From Nocardia sp. CY41 (GTDB lineage: Bacteria > Actinomycetota > Actinomycetes > Mycobacteriales > Mycobacteriaceae): a stretch of 64,000 bases of DNA. The DNA is taken from the NCBI RefSeq assembly GCF_009829325.1, contig NZ_VUOS01000001.1, forward strand, positions 124,001 to 188,000. The letters run 5' to 3'. The notes beneath the pieces are model-generated. The model saw only the letters and a list, made by a program, of their open reading frames with translations, was not told the DNA's origin and ran no database searches. The position numbers and the translations under genes were made by a program. Shown here piece by piece: positions 56,914 through 64,000 of this stretch; the first letter of the stretch is position 1; every line of letters begins with the position of its first letter.

Positions 56914-57881
56914 TGGTGTCCTTCCTCAGCCTCTCGCATCTTGTGGGCGAAGGCCCTCGCAGCCTCGCGGACCCACGCGCCTTCTTCATGCGCGCTGCGC
57001 CGCTGCGCGATTCGCTCGGCGTTACAGGGGCCCTCGCCCGCGATCACCGCCATGAACTCGTCCCAATCGGGTTCGCCGAAATCATGGGCGTTGCGCTCGG
57101 CATTCCAGCGCAACTGCGGGTCGGGCAACTCGACGCCGAGTTCGCGCGCCTGAGGCACACTCATATCGACGAATCGCTGGCGCAGCTCGTCGTTGGTGTG
57201 ACGTTTGATGCCCCATGCCATGGACTGTTCGGTGTTGGGCGATTTGTCATCCGGGGGGCCGAACATCATCAACGCCGGCCACCACCAGCGGTCGACGGCC
57301 TCCTGGACCATGGCGCGCTGAGCGTCGGTGCCCTGCATCATCGTCATCAGTAGCTCGTAACCCTGACGCTGATGGAACGACTCTTCCTTGCAGACCCGAA
57401 TCATGGCCCGCGCGTATGGGCCGAACGAGCTGCGGCACAACGGGACCTGGTTGCAGATCGCGGCACCGTCGACCAGCCAGCCGATCACCCCTACGTCGGC
57501 GAAGGTCAGCGCCGGATAATTGAAGATCGACGAATACTTCTGCTGTCCCGAGATCAGTCGGGACACGAGGTCGGACCTCGAAACCCCCAATGTCTCGGCC
57601 GCCGAGTACAGATACAAGCCGTGCCCGGCCTCGTCCTGCACCTTCGCCGTCAGGATGGCTTTGCGGCGCAGCGAAGGGGCGCGAGTGAGCCAGTTCCCTT
57701 CCGGCTGCATGCCGATGATTTCCGAATGCGCGTGCTGCGCGATCTGACGCACCAGCGTCTTGCGGTACCCCTCGGGCATCCAGTCACGAGGCTCGATACG
57801 CCGACCCGTCGCGACGATCTCGTTGAAGTCCTGTTCGAGTTCCGATGCCTCAGGGGGCGCCCCAACGGGAAGCCCGGTCAT
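56910..57881 (-). CDS. paaA: Phenylacetyl-CoA epoxidase catalytic subunit
   Basis: 323 residues from ATG 57881. Di-iron ligands sit in [18 protein letters not shown] and [36 protein letters not shown] near the N-terminus is characteristic. With PaaB, C and E it epoxidises the ring of phenylacetyl-CoA. First gene of the paaABCDE operon. A palindrome of the PaaR type lies 20 bases upstream of the start, so expression is probably repressed until phenylacetyl-CoA builds up. Confidence 0.97.
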   Translation of the reverse strand: MTGLPVGAPPEASELEQDFNEIVATGRRIEPRDWMPEGYRKTLVRQIAQHAHSEIIGMQPEGNWLTRAPSLRRKAILTAKVQDEAGHGLYLYSAAETLGVSRSDLVSRLISGQQKYSSIFNYPALTFADVGVIGWLVDGAAICNQVPLCRSSFGPYARAMIRVCKEESFHQRQGYELLMTMMQGTDAQRAMVQEAVDRWWWPALMMFGPPDDKSPNTEQSMAWGIKRHTNDELRQRFVDMSVPQARELGVELPDPQLRWNAERNAHDFGEPDWDEFMAVIAGEGPCNAERIAQRRSAHEEGAWVREAARAFAHKMREAEEGHQ

Positions 57882-57900
57882 GTCAACCTCCTAATTACCG

Positions 57901-57914
57901 ACCGAACGATCGGT
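57901..57914. promoter_or_regulatory. PaaR-type operator upstream of paaA
   Basis: ACCGAACGATCGGT fits ACCG-NN-CG-NN-CGGT exactly, the core of the PaaR site known from corynebacteria (recalled). It lies between paaG and paaA, so paaABCDE has its own promoter. Confidence 0.7.
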
Positions 57915-57961
57915 TATTCAAGTGTGTCTTATCTCGGGTCCGGATGCAAGCGATCAGGAAT

Positions 57962-58762
57962 TCAGCGACCGACGAACGTGGGTTGCTTCTTGTCGAGAAA
58001 TGCTTCGACCGCTGCGGCGTGATCTGTGGAGGCGCCCAGCAGTCGTTGCGCGGATGCTTCCCGCTCGAGCACCTCGGGCAGCGGCGCGGCGGCGTTCATA
58101 CGAATCAGCTGCTTCACTGCCCGGAAGGCCGCAGTGGGACCATTGGCCAGCTGATGCCCCAGTTCCCGGGCCGCTTCAGAAACCTCACCGTCGGCTACCA
58201 CACGGTGAACAAGTCCCCACGCATGTGCCGACAGCGAATCGAATGTGCCGCCCAGCAGAAACAACCCTGTCGCCCTGCTGGCACCGACCAGGTTGGTCAA
58301 CGTCGCGCTGAGACCGGAGTCGGCCGCCAGTCCGATACCCGTGAAGGCGGTTCCGAATTTGCATTTCTCGCCGGCAATCCGGATGTCGGCACCCAAGGCC
58401 AACCCCAAACCGGCTCCGACACATGCGCCCGAGATTCCGGCCACAACGGGAACCTCGATGCTCGCCATGGCGCTGAGGATCGGGTTGTAGTGCTCGTCCA
58501 CAGTGTCCATGGCGTGGTCGGGATCGGCGCGCAACCCTTCGACGTGTTCCGCCAAGTCCTGGCCGACGCAGAAGTTCTTCCCAGCTGCGGTGATGACGAC
58601 GGCTCGAACTTGTTTGTCCGAACCGACTTTCTTCAACGCTTCCAATAATTGCGCCTTCATGGCACGGTTCAGCGCATTGGATGCGTCCGGCCGGTTGAGC
58701 ACGATCGCCGCCACGGCATCGGCTACCGAGTAGGTTACGGCGGCTGTCGGGTTCTCGTCCAC
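57962..58762 (-). CDS. paaG: Enoyl-CoA hydratase/isomerase family, ring-1,2-epoxyphenylacetyl-CoA isomerase
   Basis: 266 residues from GTG 58762. Crotonase fold: GKNFCVGQDLAEHVEGL (oxyanion loop) and GACVGAGLGLALGADIRIAG. The hydratase Glu in the GGGxE position is missing, while an Asp is kept in AADSGLSATL. That combination fits PaaG-type isomerases rather than hydratases. It would convert the epoxide made by PaaABCE to the oxepin-CoA. Gene order here is paaJ-paaF-paaH-paaG then paaABCDE. Confidence 0.88.
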   Translation of the reverse strand: MDENPTAAVTYSVADAVAAIVLNRPDASNALNRAMKAQLLEALKKVGSDKQVRAVVITAAGKNFCVGQDLAEHVEGLRADPDHAMDTVDEHYNPILSAMASIEVPVVAGISGACVGAGLGLALGADIRIAGEKCKFGTAFTGIGLAADSGLSATLTNLVGASRATGLFLLGGTFDSLSAHAWGLVHRVVADGEVSEAARELGHQLANGPTAAFRAVKQLIRMNAAAPLPEVLEREASAQRLLGASTDHAAAVEAFLDKKQPTFVGR

Positions 58763-58801
58763 GAGATGGTCCCTTCTGCTGATTATCGGCCGAGCTAACC
58801 G

Positions 58802-59659
58802 TTAGCTGGGCCAGGTGTAGAAGCCTTGCCCTGATTTCTTGCCGAGTTCTCCGCGAGCCACCTTGTCACGTAGCAGCATCGGAGCACGGAAGCGTTCCCC
58901 CACGGTCCGATGGAGGTAATCGGCAATCGCCAACCGCACGTCGAGACCGACCAGATCTGTCGATTTCAGCGGTCCCATCGGATGCCGATATCCCAATTCC
59001 ATGGCTCGATCGATCGATTCGGCATCGGCCACGTCCTCTTCGAGCATGCGTATGGCTTCCAGCCCGAGCAGTACACCGAGCCGACTCGTGGCGAACCCAG
59101 GCGAGTCCTTGACTACGATCTCGGTCTTGCCCAACGCAGCCACCCAATCCACTGCGGAGCTGACCACAACGCTCGAGGTATCAGCGGCGCGGACCACCTC
59201 CACCAGGGCGGACGCGGGGACCGGATTGAAGAAATGAAGCCCGAGAAACCGTTTCGGGTGTTCGAGCACGGTTCCGAGATCGGCGATCGACAGCGAGCTC
59301 GTATTGCTCGCGATGACGGCGTCCGGGCCGATGATCTTCTCCACTGCAGTCAGCACGGACAGTTTCGCTTCGGCGATCTCAGGGACAGCCTCCACCACCA
59401 GGCCGGTTTCCGGCGCCAGATCCTCGACCGAGGTGACAGTTGTGATACGTCGCAGCACGTCCGACGGCTCCGCACCGAGCTTGCCCTTGGCCGCACCTTG
59501 TTCCACGCCACGTCGAACTCGCTCTCGAGCAGCATCTGCGGCAACGCCATCGGCCTCGACGATCGTCACCTCGGCCCCCGCAACTGCGAAGATCTGAGCG
59601 ATTCCCGCGCCCATTCTCCCGCCGCCGACCACACCGACGATGGATGGCACCGCACTCAT
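58802..59659 (-). CDS. paaH: 3-hydroxyacyl-CoA dehydrogenase
   Basis: 285 residues from ATG 59659, overlapping the paaF stop (ATGA). N-terminal Rossmann GGGRMGAGIAQIFAVAGAEV, catalytic His in RFLGLHFFNPVPASALVEVV, SNTSSLSIADL, and a C-terminal KKSGQGFYTW. Oxidises 3-hydroxyadipyl-CoA to 3-oxoadipyl-CoA with NAD in the lower PAA pathway. Operon position between paaF and paaG supports the symbol. Confidence 0.92.
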   Translation of the reverse strand: MSAVPSIVGVVGGGRMGAGIAQIFAVAGAEVTIVEADGVAADAARERVRRGVEQGAAKGKLGAEPSDVLRRITTVTSVEDLAPETGLVVEAVPEIAEAKLSVLTAVEKIIGPDAVIASNTSSLSIADLGTVLEHPKRFLGLHFFNPVPASALVEVVRAADTSSVVVSSAVDWVAALGKTEIVVKDSPGFATSRLGVLLGLEAIRMLEEDVADAESIDRAMELGYRHPMGPLKSTDLVGLDVRLAIADYLHRTVGERFRAPMLLRDKVARGELGKKSGQGFYTWPS

Positions 59660-60393
59660 ACTTTCCTCTTCTCCAGGAATCGCGTCATGCGATCTCGTTT
59701 GTCTTCACCTTCGAAAAGCACCGCCTGGGCGAGATCATCGAGTGCAGGGTGTGGCCCCTCAGCATCAACGGCACACTTCGACAACCGCAGCGCGAGCTGC
59801 GACAGTTTCGCCATCCGATCCACCAGCGCGACGGCCGCTGACAATGCCGCTCCCTCGGCGACAACTTCGGCAACCAGGCCGTGCCGATAAGCGGCGTCGG
59901 CATCCAGGATTCGACCACCGAGTAGCACCTGCTTAGCGACCGACTTGCCGACCAGATCCGCCAATCGATAGCTGGCTCCGGCCGCAGCGATGATTCCCAA
60001 GCCAGGCTCGGGATTCCCGAACCGAGCGCTCGCTCCCGCAACTCGCAGATCGCAGGCATAAGTCAGTTCCGCACCCCCGCCCAGCGCGTTGCCCTCCACC
60101 GCGGCGATGGTCGGGAGGCTCAGCCGCGCGATCCGATCGAAAAGCGATCGATTGATCCCGGCGAGCGCCTCTTCCCTGCCACGTCCGCGGAGTTCGAAGA
60201 TGTCGGCGCCCGCGGCGAAGTCGGCGCCCGCGCCGCTGATGACCAGGAACCTCGGGTATCTCTCCAGTTCGGCACAGACCGAATGCAACTCCTCGATCAT
60301 GGCGGCATTGATCGCGTTGCGGCTTTGCGGGCGGTGCAGCTGGACCAGGACGCGGGTGTCATCCTCCTGCACCCGCAGCGTGTCGAAGTTCAT
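59656..60393 (-). CDS. paaF: 2,3-dehydroadipyl-CoA hydratase (enoyl-CoA hydratase)
   Basis: 245 residues from ATG 60393, overlapping the thiolase stop (TGATG). Crotonase fold with both hydratase glutamates: VEGNALGGGAELTYACDLRV and FGNPEPGLGIIAA. This separates it from the neighbouring paaG, which lacks the first Glu. Hydrates 2,3-dehydroadipyl-CoA. Coupled to both neighbours by stop-start overlaps. Confidence 0.9.
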   Translation of the reverse strand: MNFDTLRVQEDDTRVLVQLHRPQSRNAINAAMIEELHSVCAELERYPRFLVISGAGADFAAGADIFELRGRGREEALAGINRSLFDRIARLSLPTIAAVEGNALGGGAELTYACDLRVAGASARFGNPEPGLGIIAAAGASYRLADLVGKSVAKQVLLGGRILDADAAYRHGLVAEVVAEGAALSAAVALVDRMAKLSQLALRLSKCAVDAEGPHPALDDLAQAVLFEGEDKRDRMTRFLEKRKV

Positions 60394-61604
60394 CAGACCG
60401 CCTCAATCAACAACGAAACACCCTGTCCCACACCGACACACAAGCTCGCCAAGGCACGGCCGGCCCCTTCACGCTCCATCCGTCCGAGTAGGGTCACTAC
60501 GATGCGCGCCCCGGAACATCCCAGGGGATGCCCCAGTGCGATCGCGCCACCGTCGACGTTCACTTTTTCTTCATCGAGCCCCAGGCGGCGCACAACCGCC
60601 AGGCTCTGGACGGCGAAAGCCTCGTTCACCTCGACGGCGTCGAGATCACCGACTCTCCAACCCGCCCGAGCCAACGCTTTCTCGGTTGCCGGCACCGGCC
60701 CCAAACCCATCACATGCGGTGCCACACCAGCGCTGGCCGCTGTGACCACGCGGGCCCGCGCCGACAACCCATAACGCCGGACAGCCGAACCACTCGCCAG
60801 TAGCAATGCGGCCGCACCGTCAGACAACGGTGACGAAGATCCTGCAGTAACGATGCCCCCGGCACGGAACACCGGTCGCAGTTCGGACAGCTTCTCGAGG
60901 GTCGTGTCCCGTCGGGGGCCCTCGTCCACCGCGACTTCCTTGCGATCCGCGGGGACCGGCACGATCTCCTTGTCGAATCTTCCCGACTCTTGGGCGTCGA
61001 TCGCGCGGTGGTGACTGCGGAGCGCGAACTCATCGGACTCCCTGCGGCTGATCCCGTCGAGCGCTGCGATTTCCTCCGCGGTTTCGCCCATCGACAGAGT
61101 CACCGGTCCGGATGCCGAGTCGAGCAACCGTTCGCTCGCGAATCGCGGATTGGTGAATCGCCAGCCGAGCGATGTATCCGCGACCTCACCAGGGCGCGCC
61201 CACGGCGTTCCAGGTTTGGCCATTACCCACGGCGCGCGGGTCATGGACTCGGATCCGCCCGCGATCACGAGATCCGCCATTCCGGAGCGGATTGCCTGGG
61301 CAGCGGACGCAACAGCTGTCAAACCGCTGGCACACAACCGGTTCACCGTGTATCCGGGGACTGATTCCGGTAGCCCAGCCAACAGAACCGCCATGCGCGC
61401 CACATTGCGGTTGTCCTCACCCGCCTGATTCGCCGCGCCGAGAATCACCTCGTCGATGACCCCGCCCGGGACTCCACTGCGGCGGCCGACCTCAGCGACT
61501 ACGAGTGCGGCCAGGTCGTCCGCGCGCACGTCTGCCAGCGCACCCCCATAACGCCCCTGCGGTGTGCGGACCCCCTCCACCAGGTACACGTCGTTGCCGT
61601 TCAC
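60393..61604 (-). CDS. paaJ: Thiolase, 3-oxoadipyl-CoA/3-oxo-5,6-dehydrosuberyl-CoA type
   Basis: 403 residues from GTG 61604. Catalytic Cys in VNRLCASGLTAVASAAQAI, NEAFAVQSLAV, and C-terminal GGAIALGHPLGCSGARI with His and Cys. It acts twice in phenylacetate catabolism in known systems, releasing acetyl-CoA and finally succinyl-CoA. First gene of the minus-strand paaJFHG operon, divergent from paaR with a PaaR-type box between them. Confidence 0.92.
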   Translation of the reverse strand: MNGNDVYLVEGVRTPQGRYGGALADVRADDLAALVVAEVGRRSGVPGGVIDEVILGAANQAGEDNRNVARMAVLLAGLPESVPGYTVNRLCASGLTAVASAAQAIRSGMADLVIAGGSESMTRAPWVMAKPGTPWARPGEVADTSLGWRFTNPRFASERLLDSASGPVTLSMGETAEEIAALDGISRRESDEFALRSHHRAIDAQESGRFDKEIVPVPADRKEVAVDEGPRRDTTLEKLSELRPVFRAGGIVTAGSSSPLSDGAAALLLASGSAVRRYGLSARARVVTAASAGVAPHVMGLGPVPATEKALARAGWRVGDLDAVEVNEAFAVQSLAVVRRLGLDEEKVNVDGGAIALGHPLGCSGARIVVTLLGRMEREGAGRALASLCVGVGQGVSLLIEAV

Positions 61605-61634
61605 GATCCTCCTTCGGCCTCGGCAACATTAATA

Positions 61635-61648
61635 ACCGATCATTCGGT
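61635..61648. promoter_or_regulatory. PaaR-type operator between paaJ and paaR
   Basis: ACCGATCATTCGGT: same ACCG..CGGT arms as at 57901, with CA instead of CG in the centre. 30 bases before the paaJ start, so it can control both divergent transcripts. Confidence 0.6.
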
Positions 61649-61717
61649 CGAAAATCAACCCCTCTTGTGCCACCCGACCTGGTCGATACCAGGGTGTTAC
61701 CGGACGTTCGGAATGCG

Positions 61718-62347
61718 ATGATGGCGCTTATGGCTACACGAAGTCCCCGTCGTAGCGGGCAGGTCGGACGCCCCGGCTACGACCTGGAGTCGCTCCTCGC
61801 TATCGCTGTCGGCGTCTTCAACCAGCGCGGCTACGACGGCACCAGCATGGACCATCTGTCGCAGCGGCTCGGCATCAGCAAATCATCGATCTATCACCAC
61901 GTCCCTGGAAAGGCCGAGTTGCTGCGCCTCGCCGTGGACCGCGCCCTCGACGCACTCTTCGCGGTCACCGAGGAGCCGGAAACGACGAGCGGACCTGCGA
62001 TCGAGCGGCTCGAGCACCTCGTTCGCCGCAGCGTCATCATCTTGTCCGAGAACTTGCCATACGTGACGCTACTGCTGCGCCTGCGAGGGAACACCACCGT
62101 CGAACGGCGAGCCATCGCACGACGGCGCGAGTTCGATCGCTTCGTCAGCGAATTGGTTCGAGAAGCCTCCGAAGAAGGAGCCTTGCGGCCCGATCTGGAT
62201 CCCGATCTCACCGCGAAGCTGATCTTCGGCACGGTCAATTCATTGATCGAGTGGTACCGCCCCAGCCGACAAGTCACCGCCGACGAACTGGCAAACACCC
62301 TTGTCACGCTCGCCTTCGACGGATTGCGAACCCGCCCCTCCCGCTGA
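61718..62347 (+). CDS. paaR: TetR-family regulator of phenylacetate degradation
   Basis: 209 residues from ATG 61718; ATGs at 61721 and 61730 are alternatives, and MATRSPRRSGQVGRPGYDLE (61730) matches the usual N-terminus. TetR_N HTH: VGVFNQRGYDGTSMDHLSQR and LGISKSSIYHHVPGKAELLR. The ligand domain is of the type that binds acyl-CoAs. PaaR in relatives represses paa genes and is released by phenylacetyl-CoA; the three palindromes seen at 57901, 61635 and 62420 are its likely sites. Confidence 0.87.
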   Translation: MMALMATRSPRRSGQVGRPGYDLESLLAIAVGVFNQRGYDGTSMDHLSQRLGISKSSIYHHVPGKAELLRLAVDRALDALFAVTEEPETTSGPAIERLEHLVRRSVIILSENLPYVTLLLRLRGNTTVERRAIARRREFDRFVSELVREASEEGALRPDLDPDLTAKLIFGTVNSLIEWYRPSRQVTADELANTLVTLAFDGLRTRPSR

Positions 62348-62419
62348 CATGAGCTGGTAGACCCGGCTGACCCCCAGATTCGCACTTGACGTGCAACCGC
62401 AGCACCAAGCAAAGTAATT

Positions 62420-62437
62420 ACCGAACGAACGGACGGT
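62420..62437. promoter_or_regulatory. PaaR-type operator upstream of paaZ
   Basis: ACCGAACGAACGGACGGT contains two overlapping, each one-mismatch copies of ACCG-NN-CG-NN-CGGT. It lies 23 bases before the paaZ start, over the likely promoter. Confidence 0.55.
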
Positions 62438-62459
62438 AGAAAAAGGGAGTGCGGATCTT

Positions 62460-64000
62460 ATGACAGCGTTGCTGCAGAGCTACGTGAGCGGGCGATGGGC
62501 GACCCCGACCGATGAGGGCCTTCCGCTCACAAACGCCGTCACCGGCGCCGAAGTCGCCCGATTCTCCACGCAGGGCAGCGACATGCCCGCGGTCCTCACA
62601 CATGCCCGCACCATCGGCGGACCCGCACTGCGAGAGCTGACCTTTCATCAGCGTGCCGCCGCCCTGAAACAGCTCGGGAAGACGCTGATGTCGATCAAGG
62701 ATGAGCTGTATCCGGTCTCGGCCATGACCGGTGCCACAGCGCGCGACTCGGCAGTAGACATAGACGGCGGAATCGGCACATTGCTCAGCTATGCGAGCAA
62801 GGGCAGCCGCGAGCTGCCCAACGACACCATCTATCTGGATGGACCGGCCGAGCGGTTGGGCAAGGGCGGAACCTTCGTCGGGCAGCACATCTACACATCC
62901 AGGCCCGGTGTCGCCCTACAGATCAATGCCTTCAATTTCCCGGTCTGGGGAATGCTCGAGAAGCTTGCTCCCGCATTCCTGGCGGGCGTTCCGACGATCG
63001 TCAAACCGGCTAGTCAGACGGCATACCTCACGGAAGCGATATTTCGCCGCATCATCGACTCGGGCCTGCTACCGGAAGGTTCGGTACAACTGCTGTGCAC
63101 CGCACCGACCGGGCTGATCGATCATCTCGACTACCAGGACCTGGTGGCATTCACCGGATCGGCTGCCACGGCCGCGCAACTGCGGTCACATCGGAATATC
63201 GTCGAAGGTGGTGTGCGATTCAATGCCGAAGCGGACTCACTGAACTGCTCCATCCTCGGACCGGACGCAACCGCCGGCTCCCCCGAGTTCGACCTGTTCG
63301 TCGAGCAGCTGGTCACCGAGATGACCGTTAAGGCAGGCCAGAAGTGCACGGCGATTCGGCGGGCGTTGGTGCCGACGGAGCTCGTCGACGATGTCGTTGC
63401 CGCTACTCGGGAACGCCTCGCCGGAATCGTCGTCGGCAACCCTAAAAAGGAGGGCGTCCGAATGGGAGCCCTCGCCAGCATCAGCCAACGCGACGAGGTA
63501 TTGCGGTCGCTCGAGCAGCTCACCGATGAGGCGAAAGTCGTCAGCGGCGACCCCGAGAACTTCACCGTCGAGGGCGCAGACCGTGACCGCGGCGCCTTCC
63601 TGCCGCCACTTCTGCTGCTCGCCAACAGCGCAACCGCTGCAGCACCGCACGACGTCGAGGCATTCGGTCCGGTCAGCACGGTCATTCCCTACGGCACGGT
63701 CGCCGAGGCAATCGACCTCGCCGCTCGGGGCCGCGGGAGTCTCGTCGGATCTGTCGTCACCCACGACCCCGACGTGGCTCGGCGCCTCGTGCTCGGTGCT
63801 GCCGCCCACCATGGGCGCATGCTGCTACTGGACCGCGATTGCGCCAAGGAGTCGACCGGCCACGGCTCGCCGCTGCCCACTCTGGTTCACGGCGGCCCGG
63901 GTCGCGCCGGCGGAGGTGAGGAGCTCGGCGGCATTCGCGGCGTCCTGCACCACATGCAGCGCACTGCCGTGCAGGGCTCGCCCGACATGCTGACTGCGGT
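62460..64000 (+). CDS. paaZ: PaaZ oxepin-CoA hydrolase/aldehyde dehydrogenase (runs off the window)
   Basis: 513 codons visible from ATG 62460, with AAAGGGAG upstream. Aldehyde dehydrogenase domain: NFPVWGMLEKLAPAFLAG, KPASQTAYLTEAIFRR, FTGSAATAAQL, NAEADSLNCSILGPD and the catalytic Cys in KAGQKCTAIRRALVP. The end (ELGGIRGVLHHMQRTAVQG) is the usual close of the ALDH part, so any MaoC-like hydratase domain would start near the window edge and cannot be seen. It opens the oxepin ring and oxidises the aldehyde. Likely repressed by PaaR via 62420-62437. Confidence 0.93.
   Translation, partial: MTALLQSYVSGRWATPTDEGLPLTNAVTGAEVARFSTQGSDMPAVLTHARTIGGPALRELTFHQRAAALKQLGKTLMSIKDELYPVSAMTGATARDSAVDIDGGIGTLLSYASKGSRELPNDTIYLDGPAERLGKGGTFVGQHIYTSRPGVALQINAFNFPVWGMLEKLAPAFLAGVPTIVKPASQTAYLTEAIFRRIIDSGLLPEGSVQLLCTAPTGLIDHLDYQDLVAFTGSAATAAQLRSHRNIVEGGVRFNAEADSLNCSILGPDATAGSPEFDLFVEQLVTEMTVKAGQKCTAIRRALVPTELVDDVVAATRERLAGIVVGNPKKEGVRMGALASISQRDEVLRSLEQLTDEAKVVSGDPENFTVEGADRDRGAFLPPLLLLANSATAAAPHDVEAFGPVSTVIPYGTVAEAIDLAARGRGSLVGSVVTHDPDVARRLVLGAAAHHGRMLLLDRDCAKESTGHGSPLPTLVHGGPGRAGGGEELGGIRGVLHHMQRTAVQGSPDMLTA

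Overview
The window is a very GC-rich, gene-dense actinobacterial chromosome segment. Gene content and order point to the Mycobacteriales, most probably Nocardia or a close relative. The order ctaB / tkt-tal-zwf-opcA-pgl / secG / tpiA-pgk-gap / whiA-yvcK-rapZ-uvrC / PH-domain membrane gene-ribH-ribBA / riboflavin synthase / rpe / rsmB-fmt-def follows the Rv1406-Rv1451 part of the Mycobacterium tuberculosis map. That synteny is recalled from knowledge, not computed. OpcA, WhiA and a RapZ with an actinobacterial GAGRGT loop support the placement.

Layout. 1-1064: N-terminal part of a Ser/Thr kinase with a DFN motif, running off the left edge. 1.4-4.6 kb: three GTGA-coupled small unknown genes, divergent from an XRE/TPR regulator, then a flavoprotein. 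4.7-9.0 kb: PheC-like exported protein, small conserved protein, quinone oxidoreductase, TetR regulator and a divergent FAD monooxygenase with tandem palindromes between them. 9.0-17.4 kb: heme O synthase and the pentose-phosphate operon. 17.5-23.4 kb: fused E1 alpha/beta 2-oxoacid dehydrogenase, SRPBCC protein, conserved protein, epoxide-hydrolase-like enzyme, SDR and a LysR remnant. 23.4-31.1 kb: secG, MFS transporter, frameshifted EamA transporter, two lipoproteins and glycolytic gap-pgk-tpiA. 31.3-36.9 kb: whiA-yvcK-rapZ-uvrC and a membrane protein. 37-50.5 kb: HAD hydrolase, gamma-glutamyltransferase, riboflavin genes, a palindrome-rich non-coding island, a paralogue of the first small-gene cluster, rpe, rsbW-sigF, a decayed MmcQ/YjbR gene and rsmB-fmt-def. 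50.5-64 kb: a phenylacetate degradation locus.

The phenylacetate locus has an intact ring epoxidase (paaABCDE), isomerase/hydratase (paaG, paaF), dehydrogenase (paaH), thiolase (paaJ), regulator (paaR) and the start of paaZ. Three ACCG(N)6CGGT-type palindromes lie upstream of paaA, between paaJ and paaR, and upstream of paaZ. The adjacent tract 50.87-53.96 kb is damaged: a tandem-TetR regulator gene, a fadD fragment and paaK (phenylacetate-CoA ligase) all carry frameshifts, and paaK appears joined to the fadD fragment by a deletion. Either the activating enzyme is lost here or this tract holds local sequence errors.

No tRNA, rRNA, CRISPR array, insertion sequence or riboswitch was recognised. 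The points most worth following are the paaK/fadD scar, the PaaR-type boxes, the tandem TGAAT-N4-ATTCA operators at 7587-7615, the palindrome island at 42871-43230, and the small-gene family at 1.5-2.5 kb with its paralogue at 44.6 kb.
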